Source: NCEH01 sp043195125 (GTDB lineage: Bacteria; Pseudomonadota; Alphaproteobacteria; Rhizobiales; Xanthobacteraceae). From it: DNA of 64,000 nt. Where the stretch lies: the NCBI RefSeq assembly GCF_043195125.1, contig NZ_JBAFWR010000002.1; one strand, 5' to 3'. Within the stretch, counting starts at the first letter, position 1. Every line of letters starts with the position of its first letter. The translations under genes and the position numbers were made by a program. The notes beneath the pieces were generated by a model. That model worked only from the letters and a program-made list of their open reading frames with translations. It did not search any database and was not told the DNA's origin. Shown one piece after another: positions 48,761-56,079 of the stretch.

Positions 48761-51108
48761 GCCACGCTCCCGGCGAGTTTGGCGGCCTTGGCTGCCTCGA
48801 TGGCTTCCAGGACACGGCGCGGCGTAATAGGCGAATGCAGCAGCTCGGCTCCGATGCCCTTCAGCGCATCGTTCACCGCATTGCCGATGGCGGCCGGCGG
48901 GGCGATGGCGCCGCCCTCGCCGATGCCCTTCACCCCGAATTCCGTATAGGGGGCGAGGAATTCCATATGGTCGAGCCGCGGTTCCGGCACCTCGGTGGGG
49001 CCGGGCAGCAGATAGTCGGCAAAGGTGGAGGCGAGCGGCTGGCCGGAGGCGTCGAACGGCATCTCCTCATAGAGCGCGGTGCCGATGCCTTGGGCGAGGC
49101 CGCCATAGATCTGGCCGTCCACCACCATGGGGTTTACCAGCTTGCCACCGTCCTCCACGATCACATAGTCAAGGATCTCGATGTCGCCGAGTTCCGGGTC
49201 CACCGCCACCAGCACCACATGGGCGGCATAGGAGAAGGTACCGGTATCGCGCACCGGCTTGTAGCCGATGGTGGATTCAAGACCGTGTGGGTCAATGCCG
49301 GCGGGAAGGTCCTGCGGGCGGCGATACCAGGTGTGCGCGATCTCCTGGAGGCTCACCGAACCTGAGGGCGCGACCGCGAACCCATCCTTGATCACCACCT
49401 CGGCCGGATCCGCCTGGAGCAGATGCGCGCCGATCTTCGCCGCGAGCGCCGCCACTTCCTTGCAAGCGGTGGCGACCGCGCCACCGGCCATCACCATGGA
49501 ACGCGAGCCCCAGCTTCCTGTCGAATAGGGCGTGTATTCGGTATCGCCGTGCACCAGCTTGATGCGCGCGGTATCGATGCCGAGCACTTCGTGCGCCACC
49601 TGGGCGAACGTGGTTTCCATGCTCTGGCCGTGGGAATGCACGCCGACGCGCAGCTCGAGCCCGCCGTCGGGCGTCATGCGGGCGGTCGCTTGCTCGTGGC
49701 CCGGCACCATGGGAATGCCCCAGCCGGAATAGACCGAAGTGCCGTGGGCGCCCTGCTCGCAATAGATGGAATGGCCGATGCCGATCAGCCGGCCATCCGC
49801 CTCGCCCTTCGCCTGGCGCACGCGCACGTCGTCAAGGCGCGCCATGGCGATGGCGCGGTTCAGCGCCTGCGGATAGTCGCCGCTGTCGAAATGCTTCTTG
49901 GTGATGTTGTCGAACGGCATCTGTTCGGGCCGCACGAGGTTCTTCAGCCGCAGTTCGTGCGGCTCCATGCCGATCTCCCGGGCGATCGCGTCCAGCACCA
50001 GTTCGAGCGCGAAGCACACCCCGGTGCGCGCCACGCCGCGATAGGGCAGGATCGGGCATTTGTTGGTGGCGACCGACCAGGTGCGGCAGCGATAGGAGGG
50101 GAAATCGTACGGGCCGGGCAGGATGCTGACGACCTGCGCGGCCTCCAAGCAGGCCGAGAAGGGATAGGAGGAATAGGCGCCGGAATCGACGATGGCTTCG
50201 CAATCGACGCCCCGCAACGTACCATCGCGATCGGCATAGGCGGTGATCGAATAATGATGCTCGCGGCAGTTCGCGCCGGCCGTCAGACTCTCGCGCCGAT
50301 CCTCGATCCAGCGCACGGGATGGCCGAGGCGCATGGCAAGCCAGCCGAGGCAGATATCTTCCGGCAGCAGGATGCCCTTGTAGCCGAAGCCGCCCCCGAC
50401 GTCCGGCGAAATGATCCGGATCTGTTCCTGGTTGAGCCCCAGGCATTCGGCCAGACCGTTGCGCACGATGTGCGGCATCTGGCTGCCGGTGTGGAGAACG
50501 AGCTGTTCCTTGCGATGATCCCAGTGCGCCACCGTCCCGCGCCCCTCCATGGGCGCCATGCTCTGGCGCGCGGTGGAGATGGTGCGCGTGATCTTGATCT
50601 GGGCGTCGAAGGCCTTCTCGATGCCCACTTCCATGAAGCTTTCGAGGAAGACGTTGTCACCCCAATGCTCATGCACCAGCGCACTGCCGGGCGCGCGCGC
50701 CAAAACCATGTCGTGGACGGCGGGAAGCTCTTCCAGGTCCAGCTCTATGGCGGCGGCGATGTCCTCGGCCTGGGCCCGCGTGTCGCCGACACAGGCTGCG
50801 AGCAATTCGCCCACCTGGCGGACCTTATCCGTGGCGAGCGGCCACTGCTCCGACACCTTGAAGCCGGGCAGCGCCGTCACCGCGCGGATCGGCTTGACGC
50901 CCGCCAGCGCCTCGGCGCTGAAAGCAACCTCGCGATAAGCCTCAGGGATGTGAACGCCGTGGATGCGGGCGTGGGCGAGGGGGCTGCGCACGAAGGCAAC
51001 ATCCTTCAGCCCCGGCAGGCGGATATCGGCCACGAACTGGCCGCGTCCGCGCAGGAAGCGATCGTCCTCCTTGCGCGGGAGACGCGCCCCGACACCCTGC
51101 TTCGTCAT
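48757..51108 (-). CDS. Molybdopterin-binding large subunit, xanthine dehydrogenase family
   Basis: A 783-residue molybdenum hydroxylase subunit. N-terminal part: GARLPRKEDDRFLRGRGQFV; Mo-cofactor contacts: ISPDVGGGFGYKG and LPYRGVARTG; catalytic Glu in FGVKGIGEGGAIAPPAAIGN. The loop is not the AYRCSFR of form-I CO dehydrogenase, so CO is not the expected substrate; a C-H hydroxylation of an N-heterocycle or aldehyde is more likely. I chose the ATG at 51108 (AAGGAAAACGCG ahead); an ATG at 51138 is possible. Confidence 0.93.
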   Translation of the reverse strand: MTKQGVGARLPRKEDDRFLRGRGQFVADIRLPGLKDVAFVRSPLAHARIHGVHIPEAYREVAFSAEALAGVKPIRAVTALPGFKVSEQWPLATDKVRQVGELLAACVGDTRAQAEDIAAAIELDLEELPAVHDMVLARAPGSALVHEHWGDNVFLESFMEVGIEKAFDAQIKITRTISTARQSMAPMEGRGTVAHWDHRKEQLVLHTGSQMPHIVRNGLAECLGLNQEQIRIISPDVGGGFGYKGILLPEDICLGWLAMRLGHPVRWIEDRRESLTAGANCREHHYSITAYADRDGTLRGVDCEAIVDSGAYSSYPFSACLEAAQVVSILPGPYDFPSYRCRTWSVATNKCPILPYRGVARTGVCFALELVLDAIAREIGMEPHELRLKNLVRPEQMPFDNITKKHFDSGDYPQALNRAIAMARLDDVRVRQAKGEADGRLIGIGHSIYCEQGAHGTSVYSGWGIPMVPGHEQATARMTPDGGLELRVGVHSHGQSMETTFAQVAHEVLGIDTARIKLVHGDTEYTPYSTGSWGSRSMVMAGGAVATACKEVAALAAKIGAHLLQADPAEVVIKDGFAVAPSGSVSLQEIAHTWYRRPQDLPAGIDPHGLESTIGYKPVRDTGTFSYAAHVVLVAVDPELGDIEILDYVIVEDGGKLVNPMVVDGQIYGGLAQGIGTALYEEMPFDASGQPLASTFADYLLPGPTEVPEPRLDHMEFLAPYTEFGVKGIGEGGAIAPPAAIGNAVNDALKGIGAELLHSPITPRRVLEAIEAAKAAKLAGSVA

Positions 51109-51199
51109 CGCGTTTTCCTTAAGCGTCGGCTTCAACACTCAGCCGGCATCTTGGCTGCGGGAATCCAATTCCAGAACCGGCGGCAGCCACAGCTTGCCG

Positions 51200-51249
51200 A
51201 AAAAAGATGGGGCACCGACGGCGTCAGGCGCTGGCCCGCCGATGCCCCA
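51200..51249 (-). terminator. Strong terminator between Liv-type binding protein and Mo-hydroxylase
   Basis: On the minus strand the outer stem TGGGGCA/TGCCCCA encloses further pairing (TCGGCG with CGCCG) and is followed by TTTTTT. A smaller hairpin CCGGAAG/CTTCCGG lies just before it. It likely ends the binding-protein transcript, implying a separate promoter (or readthrough) for the hydroxylase. Confidence 0.8.
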
Positions 51250-51289
51250 CCCAACCGGAAGAGACGGGGGTTCAAATGCCCCTTCCGGA

Positions 51290-52453
51290 TCAGTGAACCA
51301 CTTCCACCTTGCCGTTGACGATCTTCACGACATAGGTGGCCGGGCTGCTCTGGCCGCTCTCACGCCCCTCGGGGCCGGCCTTGGCGAACACGATCTTGCC
51401 ATTGAGGCCAGGCACTTCGACCTTCCAGAGGGCCACGGTGATCTTCGCAGGATCGGCCGCGCCGGCCTTGGCGATGGCGGCGGCGATCACGTTGATTCCG
51501 TCATAACCACGGAAGCTCTCGGTGAGACCGGCCATGGGATAGCCCTTCTTCTTCCAGGCTTCCACGAACGCCTTCGCGCGATCCGGATAGGGCGTCGCTT
51601 CCGGCGACCAGGGGGTGAAGAACAGCAGGTGGTACGTGCCGTTGGCAGCGGTGCCGGCCTGTTCGGCGAGCTGGTCGGGGCTCTGGGAGCCGCCGGTGGT
51701 GATGATCTGCTTGTTGAGGCCGAGCGACTGGGCCTGCTTCAGCACAAGGGTCAACTGCTCCACGGCGGTGGTGACGATGAGGGTATCGCTATCGGACGCC
51801 TTGATCTTGGCCAGCTGGGCGCTGAGATCCTGCGCGCCCTGATCCATTGTCTCGACCGCGCCGACCTGGATGCCCTTGTCCTTGAACATGGCGGAGAAGT
51901 CGCTGGCGGTGCCGCGGCCCCAGTCATTGTTCACGACCAGGAAGTCGGCCTTCTTGATTTTGAAGCCGTCAATGACCTTGGCGAAATTCTGCGCCTCCAG
52001 CGAGGACGGGGCGGAGATGCGGAACACGTAGGGATTGCCCTGCAGCGTGATCTTGGAGGAAGACGAGGTTTCCACCACCATCGGCACGTTGTACTGCATC
52101 AGCTTGGGCATGACCGCGAGGGTCAGGCTGGAACCCCAGGCGCCGAGCATGACCGGCACCTTGTCGCGCACGATCAGCTTTTCCGCGACTGCGGCGGCCT
52201 CGGTGGGATTGCTCTTATTGTCCTCGATGATGAGGTTGAGCTTCTTGCCCAGTACGCCGCCCTTGGCGTTGATCTCCTCGACGGCGATCTTGGCGCCGTC
52301 GGCGACGAAATTGCCGGATGCAGCAAACGCTCCGGTCAGCGGCATATTCACGCCAATTGAAATGTCTTGTGCGGCCGCCGGCAGCGCGACTGCCAAGGAC
52401 AGGCCAAACGCGCAGGCGGCAGATGTCAGAAATCCTGATTTCAGCTTCACCAT
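51290..52453 (-). CDS. Branched-chain amino-acid-type ABC substrate-binding protein
   Basis: A 387-residue periplasmic binding protein of the LivJ/LivK class: signal peptide (ACAFGLSLAVALPAAAQD) and mature start ISIGVNMPLTGAFAASGNFV, with ELINA-like IAVEEINAKGG and RISAPSSLEAQNFAKV. Such proteins in catabolic loci often bind aromatic or heterocyclic acids rather than leucine. The matching permeases and ATPases are not in the window. Divergent from the F420 genes. Confidence 0.9.
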   Translation of the reverse strand: MVKLKSGFLTSAACAFGLSLAVALPAAAQDISIGVNMPLTGAFAASGNFVADGAKIAVEEINAKGGVLGKKLNLIIEDNKSNPTEAAAVAEKLIVRDKVPVMLGAWGSSLTLAVMPKLMQYNVPMVVETSSSSKITLQGNPYVFRISAPSSLEAQNFAKVIDGFKIKKADFLVVNNDWGRGTASDFSAMFKDKGIQVGAVETMDQGAQDLSAQLAKIKASDSDTLIVTTAVEQLTLVLKQAQSLGLNKQIITTGGSQSPDQLAEQAGTAANGTYHLLFFTPWSPEATPYPDRAKAFVEAWKKKGYPMAGLTESFRGYDGINVIAAAIAKAGAADPAKITVALWKVEVPGLNGKIVFAKAGPEGRESGQSSPATYVVKIVNGKVEVVH

Positions 52454-52928
52454 ATCACCGGTCCTCTGAAGGGGGGTTATTTATCATTGTTGAAGCACTG
52501 GCATCGTCTTGCTGCGATGAACATGCGCGAAAGGCCCACATGACGCGCATGAATGACGGATGAGAGGCTCCGAGACTTTCCGAAACCAACTCTCGAATGT
52601 CAATCATTCTATATACCATCAGATAGGAAAACTCATCCTGTCAAGGCTCTCTTGCGCAATCGCTTTGCGAGGCGCAGCATTTTTTTGCCGCGCCCGCCGC
52701 GCCACGGCTTGGAGCCGCAAACTTAGGAGTCGCAAACCGCCGCCATCTCTGGATTTTCAGGTGCCCTTTCCGTCCCTCGGCAGGACGAAAAGGCGATTGA
52801 AGAATTGAGTTGTCTTATCATTCTGTTTATAGCACCATTTGGTTCATTGAGATCGAATTCCCCGCCACACGCACCTTGCGTGAACTCGCCAAGAATTTGA
52901 TTTAACACCAAAATCAGGATCAGAGCCC
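52454..52928. other. Divergent intergenic region ahead of the F420 genes
   Basis: 475 bases without a credible gene. It contains the promoter candidate at 52805-52833, a minus-strand TTGACA at 52639-52644 and two related blocks ATCATTCT...ACCAT at 52603-52619 and 52817-52838, one near each flanking gene, which may be regulator sites. Confidence 0.55.
52805..52833 (+). promoter_or_regulatory. Candidate promoter for the F420 gene run
   Basis: TTGAGT, 17-base spacer, TATAGC. A start near 52840 gives a leader of about 90 bases before the Fno ATG. One ATCATTCT...ACCAT block lies across its spacer and -10. Confidence 0.4.
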
Positions 52929-53594
52929 ATGCCCGGCGACGCCAAGCCCATCATTGCCATTCTCGGGGGAACCGGCGATCTCGGCTCCGGCCTCGCCAAA
53001 TCCTGGGCGGCCGCCGGCTATGACGTGGTGATCGGCTCGCGCAGCGCGGAAAAGGCCGCGGAGGCCGCAGCCGCTCTCGGGGGCTCGGCGCGCGGTGACG
53101 ACAATGCGGGCGCCGCGCGCGCCGGCGATATCGTCGTGCTGGCGGTGCCTTTCGCGAGCCATGAATCCACGCTTCTGGACGTGCGTGACGCCGTCCAGGG
53201 CAAGATCGTGGTGGATGCCGCAGTGCCCCTGGTCCCACCCAAGGTTTCCACCGTTCAGTTACCGCCGGAAGGGTCTGCGGCGCAGATCGCACAATCGCTG
53301 CTTGGCGACGGCGTCCGCGTGGTCTCGGCGTTCCACAATGTCGGCGCCACCAAGCTGCATGGCGGCGGCAAGGCCGATTGCGACGTGCTGGTCTTCGGCA
53401 ACGACAAGGACGCGCGGGACCAGGTGATCGCCCTTGCCGGCGTCGTCGCGACGCGCGGCGTCGACGGCGGCGTGCTGGCGAATTCGGCCGCCGCAGAAGC
53501 GCTTACCTCGGTGCTGATCGGCATCAACCGCCGCTACAAGGTGCCGGGCGCCGGCATCCGCATCACTGGCCTCGACATCCCCGCCGTCGGCTGA
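52929..53594 (+). CDS. npdG: NADPH-dependent F420 reductase (Fno/NpdG-like)
   Basis: A 221-residue oxidoreductase coupling NADPH and F420H2. The Rossmann motif is IAILGGTGDLGSGLAKSWA and the NADP-phosphate site is VVIGSRSAEKA. The F420-site segment VVSAFHNVGATKL and the C-terminal GAGIRITGLDIP are family hallmarks. In aerobic bacteria it supplies F420H2 to F420-dependent enzymes. Six bases separate it from cofE, the first of a chain of coupled genes. Confidence 0.93.
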   Translation: MPGDAKPIIAILGGTGDLGSGLAKSWAAAGYDVVIGSRSAEKAAEAAAALGGSARGDDNAGAARAGDIVVLAVPFASHESTLLDVRDAVQGKIVVDAAVPLVPPKVSTVQLPPEGSAAQIAQSLLGDGVRVVSAFHNVGATKLHGGGKADCDVLVFGNDKDARDQVIALAGVVATRGVDGGVLANSAAAEALTSVLIGINRRYKVPGAGIRITGLDIPAVG

Positions 53595-53600
53595 CCCGCC

Positions 53601-54368
53601 ATGGCCGCGCCCGCCCTCTCCCTCCACGCCTTGCCTGGGATTCCCCTGGTGGAGCCCGGCGACGACCTCGCCGGCCTGCTCGGCGCGGCACTGGAAGAGA
53701 GCGGGCTGGGCCTGCAGGACGGCGACGTTCTGGTGGTGGCGCAGAAGATCGTCTCCAAGGCGGAAGGGCGTTATCTCGCATTCGCCGACGTGACGCCCTC
53801 TCCTGCGGCAATCGAGATCGCCGCGCGCCTGCGCAAGGACCCGCGTCATGTGGAAGCGGTGCTCGGCGAATCGTCCGAGATCGTCCGGGAGGGTCCCCAT
53901 GTGCTTGTGGTCGCCCACAAGCTGGGCTTCGTCATGGCCAATGCCGGTGTGGACGAATCCAACATCGACCATGAGGCCGGCGCGCGCGTGCTGTTGCTCC
54001 CGCGCGAACCGGACCGCTCTGCGGCAGAATTGAAATCCCGCCTCGACGCCCGCTTCGGCGCCTCTGTCGGCATTGTCATCAACGACAGTTTCGGCCGGCC
54101 CTGGCGCAACGGCGTCGTCGGCGTCGCGATCGGCGCAGCGGGCGTGCCCTCCCTGGTGGACATGGTCGGCGCACCGGATCTGTTCGGCCGCGCGATGCGC
54201 GTGACGGAAATCGCCGTGGCGGACGAACTCGCCTCCGCCGCCTCCCTGCTCATGGGCCAGGGCGACGAGGGCCTGCCGGCCGTGCTGGTGCGCGGATATC
54301 GGCGCGCTGCGCCGGAACGGCCCGCCGCCGCCCTCATCCGCCCCCGCGAACGCGATATGTTCCGATGA
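53601..54368 (+). CDS. cofE: Coenzyme F420-0:L-glutamate ligase
   Basis: A 255-residue GTP-dependent ligase adding the gamma-glutamyl tail to F420-0. Marks: HALPGIPLVEPGDDLAGLL, DGDVLVVAQKIVSKAEGR, GFVMANAGVDESNIDHEAG, VINDSFGRPWRNGVVGVAIG. It is the stand-alone CofE form: the FMN-binding nitroreductase-like C-terminal domain of actinobacterial FbiB is absent. The stop overlaps cofD by 4 bases. Confidence 0.94.
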   Translation: MAAPALSLHALPGIPLVEPGDDLAGLLGAALEESGLGLQDGDVLVVAQKIVSKAEGRYLAFADVTPSPAAIEIAARLRKDPRHVEAVLGESSEIVREGPHVLVVAHKLGFVMANAGVDESNIDHEAGARVLLLPREPDRSAAELKSRLDARFGASVGIVINDSFGRPWRNGVVGVAIGAAGVPSLVDMVGAPDLFGRAMRVTEIAVADELASAASLLMGQGDEGLPAVLVRGYRRAAPERPAAALIRPRERDMFR

Positions 54369-55375
54369 ACGCTCCGCTTTCTCCGCTCCGCTCCCGCTCC
54401 GGCCCCATCGTCGCGCTCTGCGGTGGCGTGGGCGGTGCCAAGCTCGCGCTCGGCCTAGAGCAGGAATTCGGCGCGGCGGTGTCACTCGTCGTCAATACGG
54501 GCGATGATTTCGAGCATCTCGGGCTCGCCATCTCCCCCGATCTCGACAGCGTGCTCTACAAGCTGAGCGGGCTCAGCGACGAGGTGCGCGGCTGGGGTCG
54601 GGCGGACGAGACGTGGAATTTCATGGCCGCGCTGGGAGAACTGGGCGGGGAAACCTGGTTTCAGCTTGGCGACCGCGACCTTGCGCTCCACGTGGAGCGC
54701 ACACGGCGCCTGAAGCTCGGCGAGAGTCTCACCCAGATCACCGAATCGCTGCGCACCCGTCTTGGGGTGAGGGCGCGGCTCCTGCCCATGAGCGATGCCC
54801 CCGTGCGCACCCTGGTGCACACCGATGAGGGCACTCTGCCATTCCAGCGCTATTTCGTGGAGCGCCGATGCGCGCCTGCCGTGACCGGTTTCGCTTTTGA
54901 CGGCACTGGGGCGGCGCAGCCCACCGCTGACGTGCTTGCTGCGCTCGCTGCACCGGATCTGCGGGCGGTCGTGATCTGCCCGTCCAATCCGTATCTCAGC
55001 ATCGATCCCATTCTTGCCATTCCCCGGCTGCGAGCGGCGGTTGCCGCAGTGCGCGCCCCCATCGTCGCGGTCTCCCCCATCATTTCCGGCCAAGCGATCA
55101 AGGGGCCGACCGCCAAGATCATGGCGGAACTGAACGTACCCGCCACCTCGGCCGCCATCGCCGCCCATTACGGCACGCTGATCGACGGCATCGTGATCGA
55201 CGCCGCCGACGCCGACGAGCGCGCCCGCATTCCCGCCCCGGTTTCGGCGGTGCCGACACTCATGAAAACGGCCGATGACAGCCTCCGCTTGGCACAGGAC
55301 GTGTTGCGCTTCGCCGATGCGCTCGCGGCGGCAGGCGGGGTCATTCATGCGGACAGGGAGGCGGTGCGTCCATGA
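54365..55375 (+). CDS. cofD: 2-phospho-L-lactate transferase (F420-0 synthesis)
   Basis: A 336-residue transferase joining the activated phospho-acid to the deazaflavin FO. Marks: VALCGGVGGAKLALGLEQ, VVNTGDDFEHLGLAISPDLD, KLSGLSDEVRGWGRADETW, ICPSNPYLSIDPILAIP and VAVSPIISGQAIKGPTAK. Length and motif order are those of CofD/FbiA. It overlaps cofE and cofC by 4 bases each. Confidence 0.96.
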   Translation: MNAPLSPLRSRSGPIVALCGGVGGAKLALGLEQEFGAAVSLVVNTGDDFEHLGLAISPDLDSVLYKLSGLSDEVRGWGRADETWNFMAALGELGGETWFQLGDRDLALHVERTRRLKLGESLTQITESLRTRLGVRARLLPMSDAPVRTLVHTDEGTLPFQRYFVERRCAPAVTGFAFDGTGAAQPTADVLAALAAPDLRAVVICPSNPYLSIDPILAIPRLRAAVAAVRAPIVAVSPIISGQAIKGPTAKIMAELNVPATSAAIAAHYGTLIDGIVIDAADADERARIPAPVSAVPTLMKTADDSLRLAQDVLRFADALAAAGGVIHADREAVRP

Positions 55376-56079
55376 ACAGCCATGTTCCCGCAGGCGATTT
55401 TCGCATCCCCCGCGATCTGTGGGCGCTCATTCCGGTGAAGCGCTTCGCCCTCGCCAAACGCCGCCTTGCGCCCCGGCTTTCGCAGGGCGAGCGTGCCGCG
55501 CTCGCCAAGGCCATGTTGCATCAAGTACTCGGCGTGCTGGCGGGCTGCCGGGGCATCGCCGGCATTCTCATTGTCACCAGTGATCCGGAGGCCATGGCGC
55601 TCGGCCGTGCGTTCGGCGCCCAGGTGCTGCCCGACGCGGTGGAAGCCGGGACCAACTCCGCCGTGCGCGCCGGCATGGCCGCGCTCCACCGGGCCGGCAA
55701 GGGCGGCGCCATCGTCGTGCCAGGCGACGTCCCAGGCGTCACGCGAGCGGAAGTGGAAGAGGTGATCGACGCGCTTGAGGGATCTTCCGTCGTGCTCGTT
55801 CCAGCGACCCGAGACGGCGGCACCAATCTGCTCGCGGCTTGCCCGCCGGCGCTCATGGCCCCGAGCTTCGGTCCCTGCAGCTTTGCCCGCCACGTGGAAA
55901 GTGCGCTGGCCGCAGGCATCGAGCCACGCGTGCTGCAACTGCCCGGCCTCGGGCGCGACATCGATGTGAGCGAGGATCTTGCGGCCCTGCCCGACGCCCT
56001 CGCGCCGTTTCATTTGCGAGCCCGCACCGGCGCGGCTCAGACCTTGCCCTCGCCGCTTGAGGAGCCGTTGCCCCTATGA
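55372..56079 (+). CDS. cofC: Phospholactate/PEP-type guanylyltransferase
   Basis: A 235-residue nucleotidyltransferase giving the GDP-activated phospho-acid used by CofD. Marks: LIPVKRFALAKRRLAPRLSQ (GTP-binding start), GILIVTSDPEAMALGRAFGA, GGAIVVPGDVPGVTRAEVEE and SRDGGTN-like ATRDGGTNLLAA. Which acid it uses (2-phospholactate, PEP or 3-phosphoglycerate) cannot be read by eye. Confidence 0.93.
   Translation: MNSHVPAGDFRIPRDLWALIPVKRFALAKRRLAPRLSQGERAALAKAMLHQVLGVLAGCRGIAGILIVTSDPEAMALGRAFGAQVLPDAVEAGTNSAVRAGMAALHRAGKGGAIVVPGDVPGVTRAEVEEVIDALEGSSVVLVPATRDGGTNLLAACPPALMAPSFGPCSFARHVESALAAGIEPRVLQLPGLGRDIDVSEDLAALPDALAPFHLRARTGAAQTLPSPLEEPLPL

Noticed and set aside
48757..51108. Annotation as aerobic carbon monoxide dehydrogenase CoxL
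   Set aside because: The AYRCSFR signature of form-I enzymes is missing; the loop is LPYRGVARTG, so only the broad xanthine-dehydrogenase family is supported.
49423..51318. A 631-codon open frame on the plus strand
   Set aside because: Antisense to the Mo-hydroxylase large subunit, low-complexity His/Arg composition, no ribosome site or motif.
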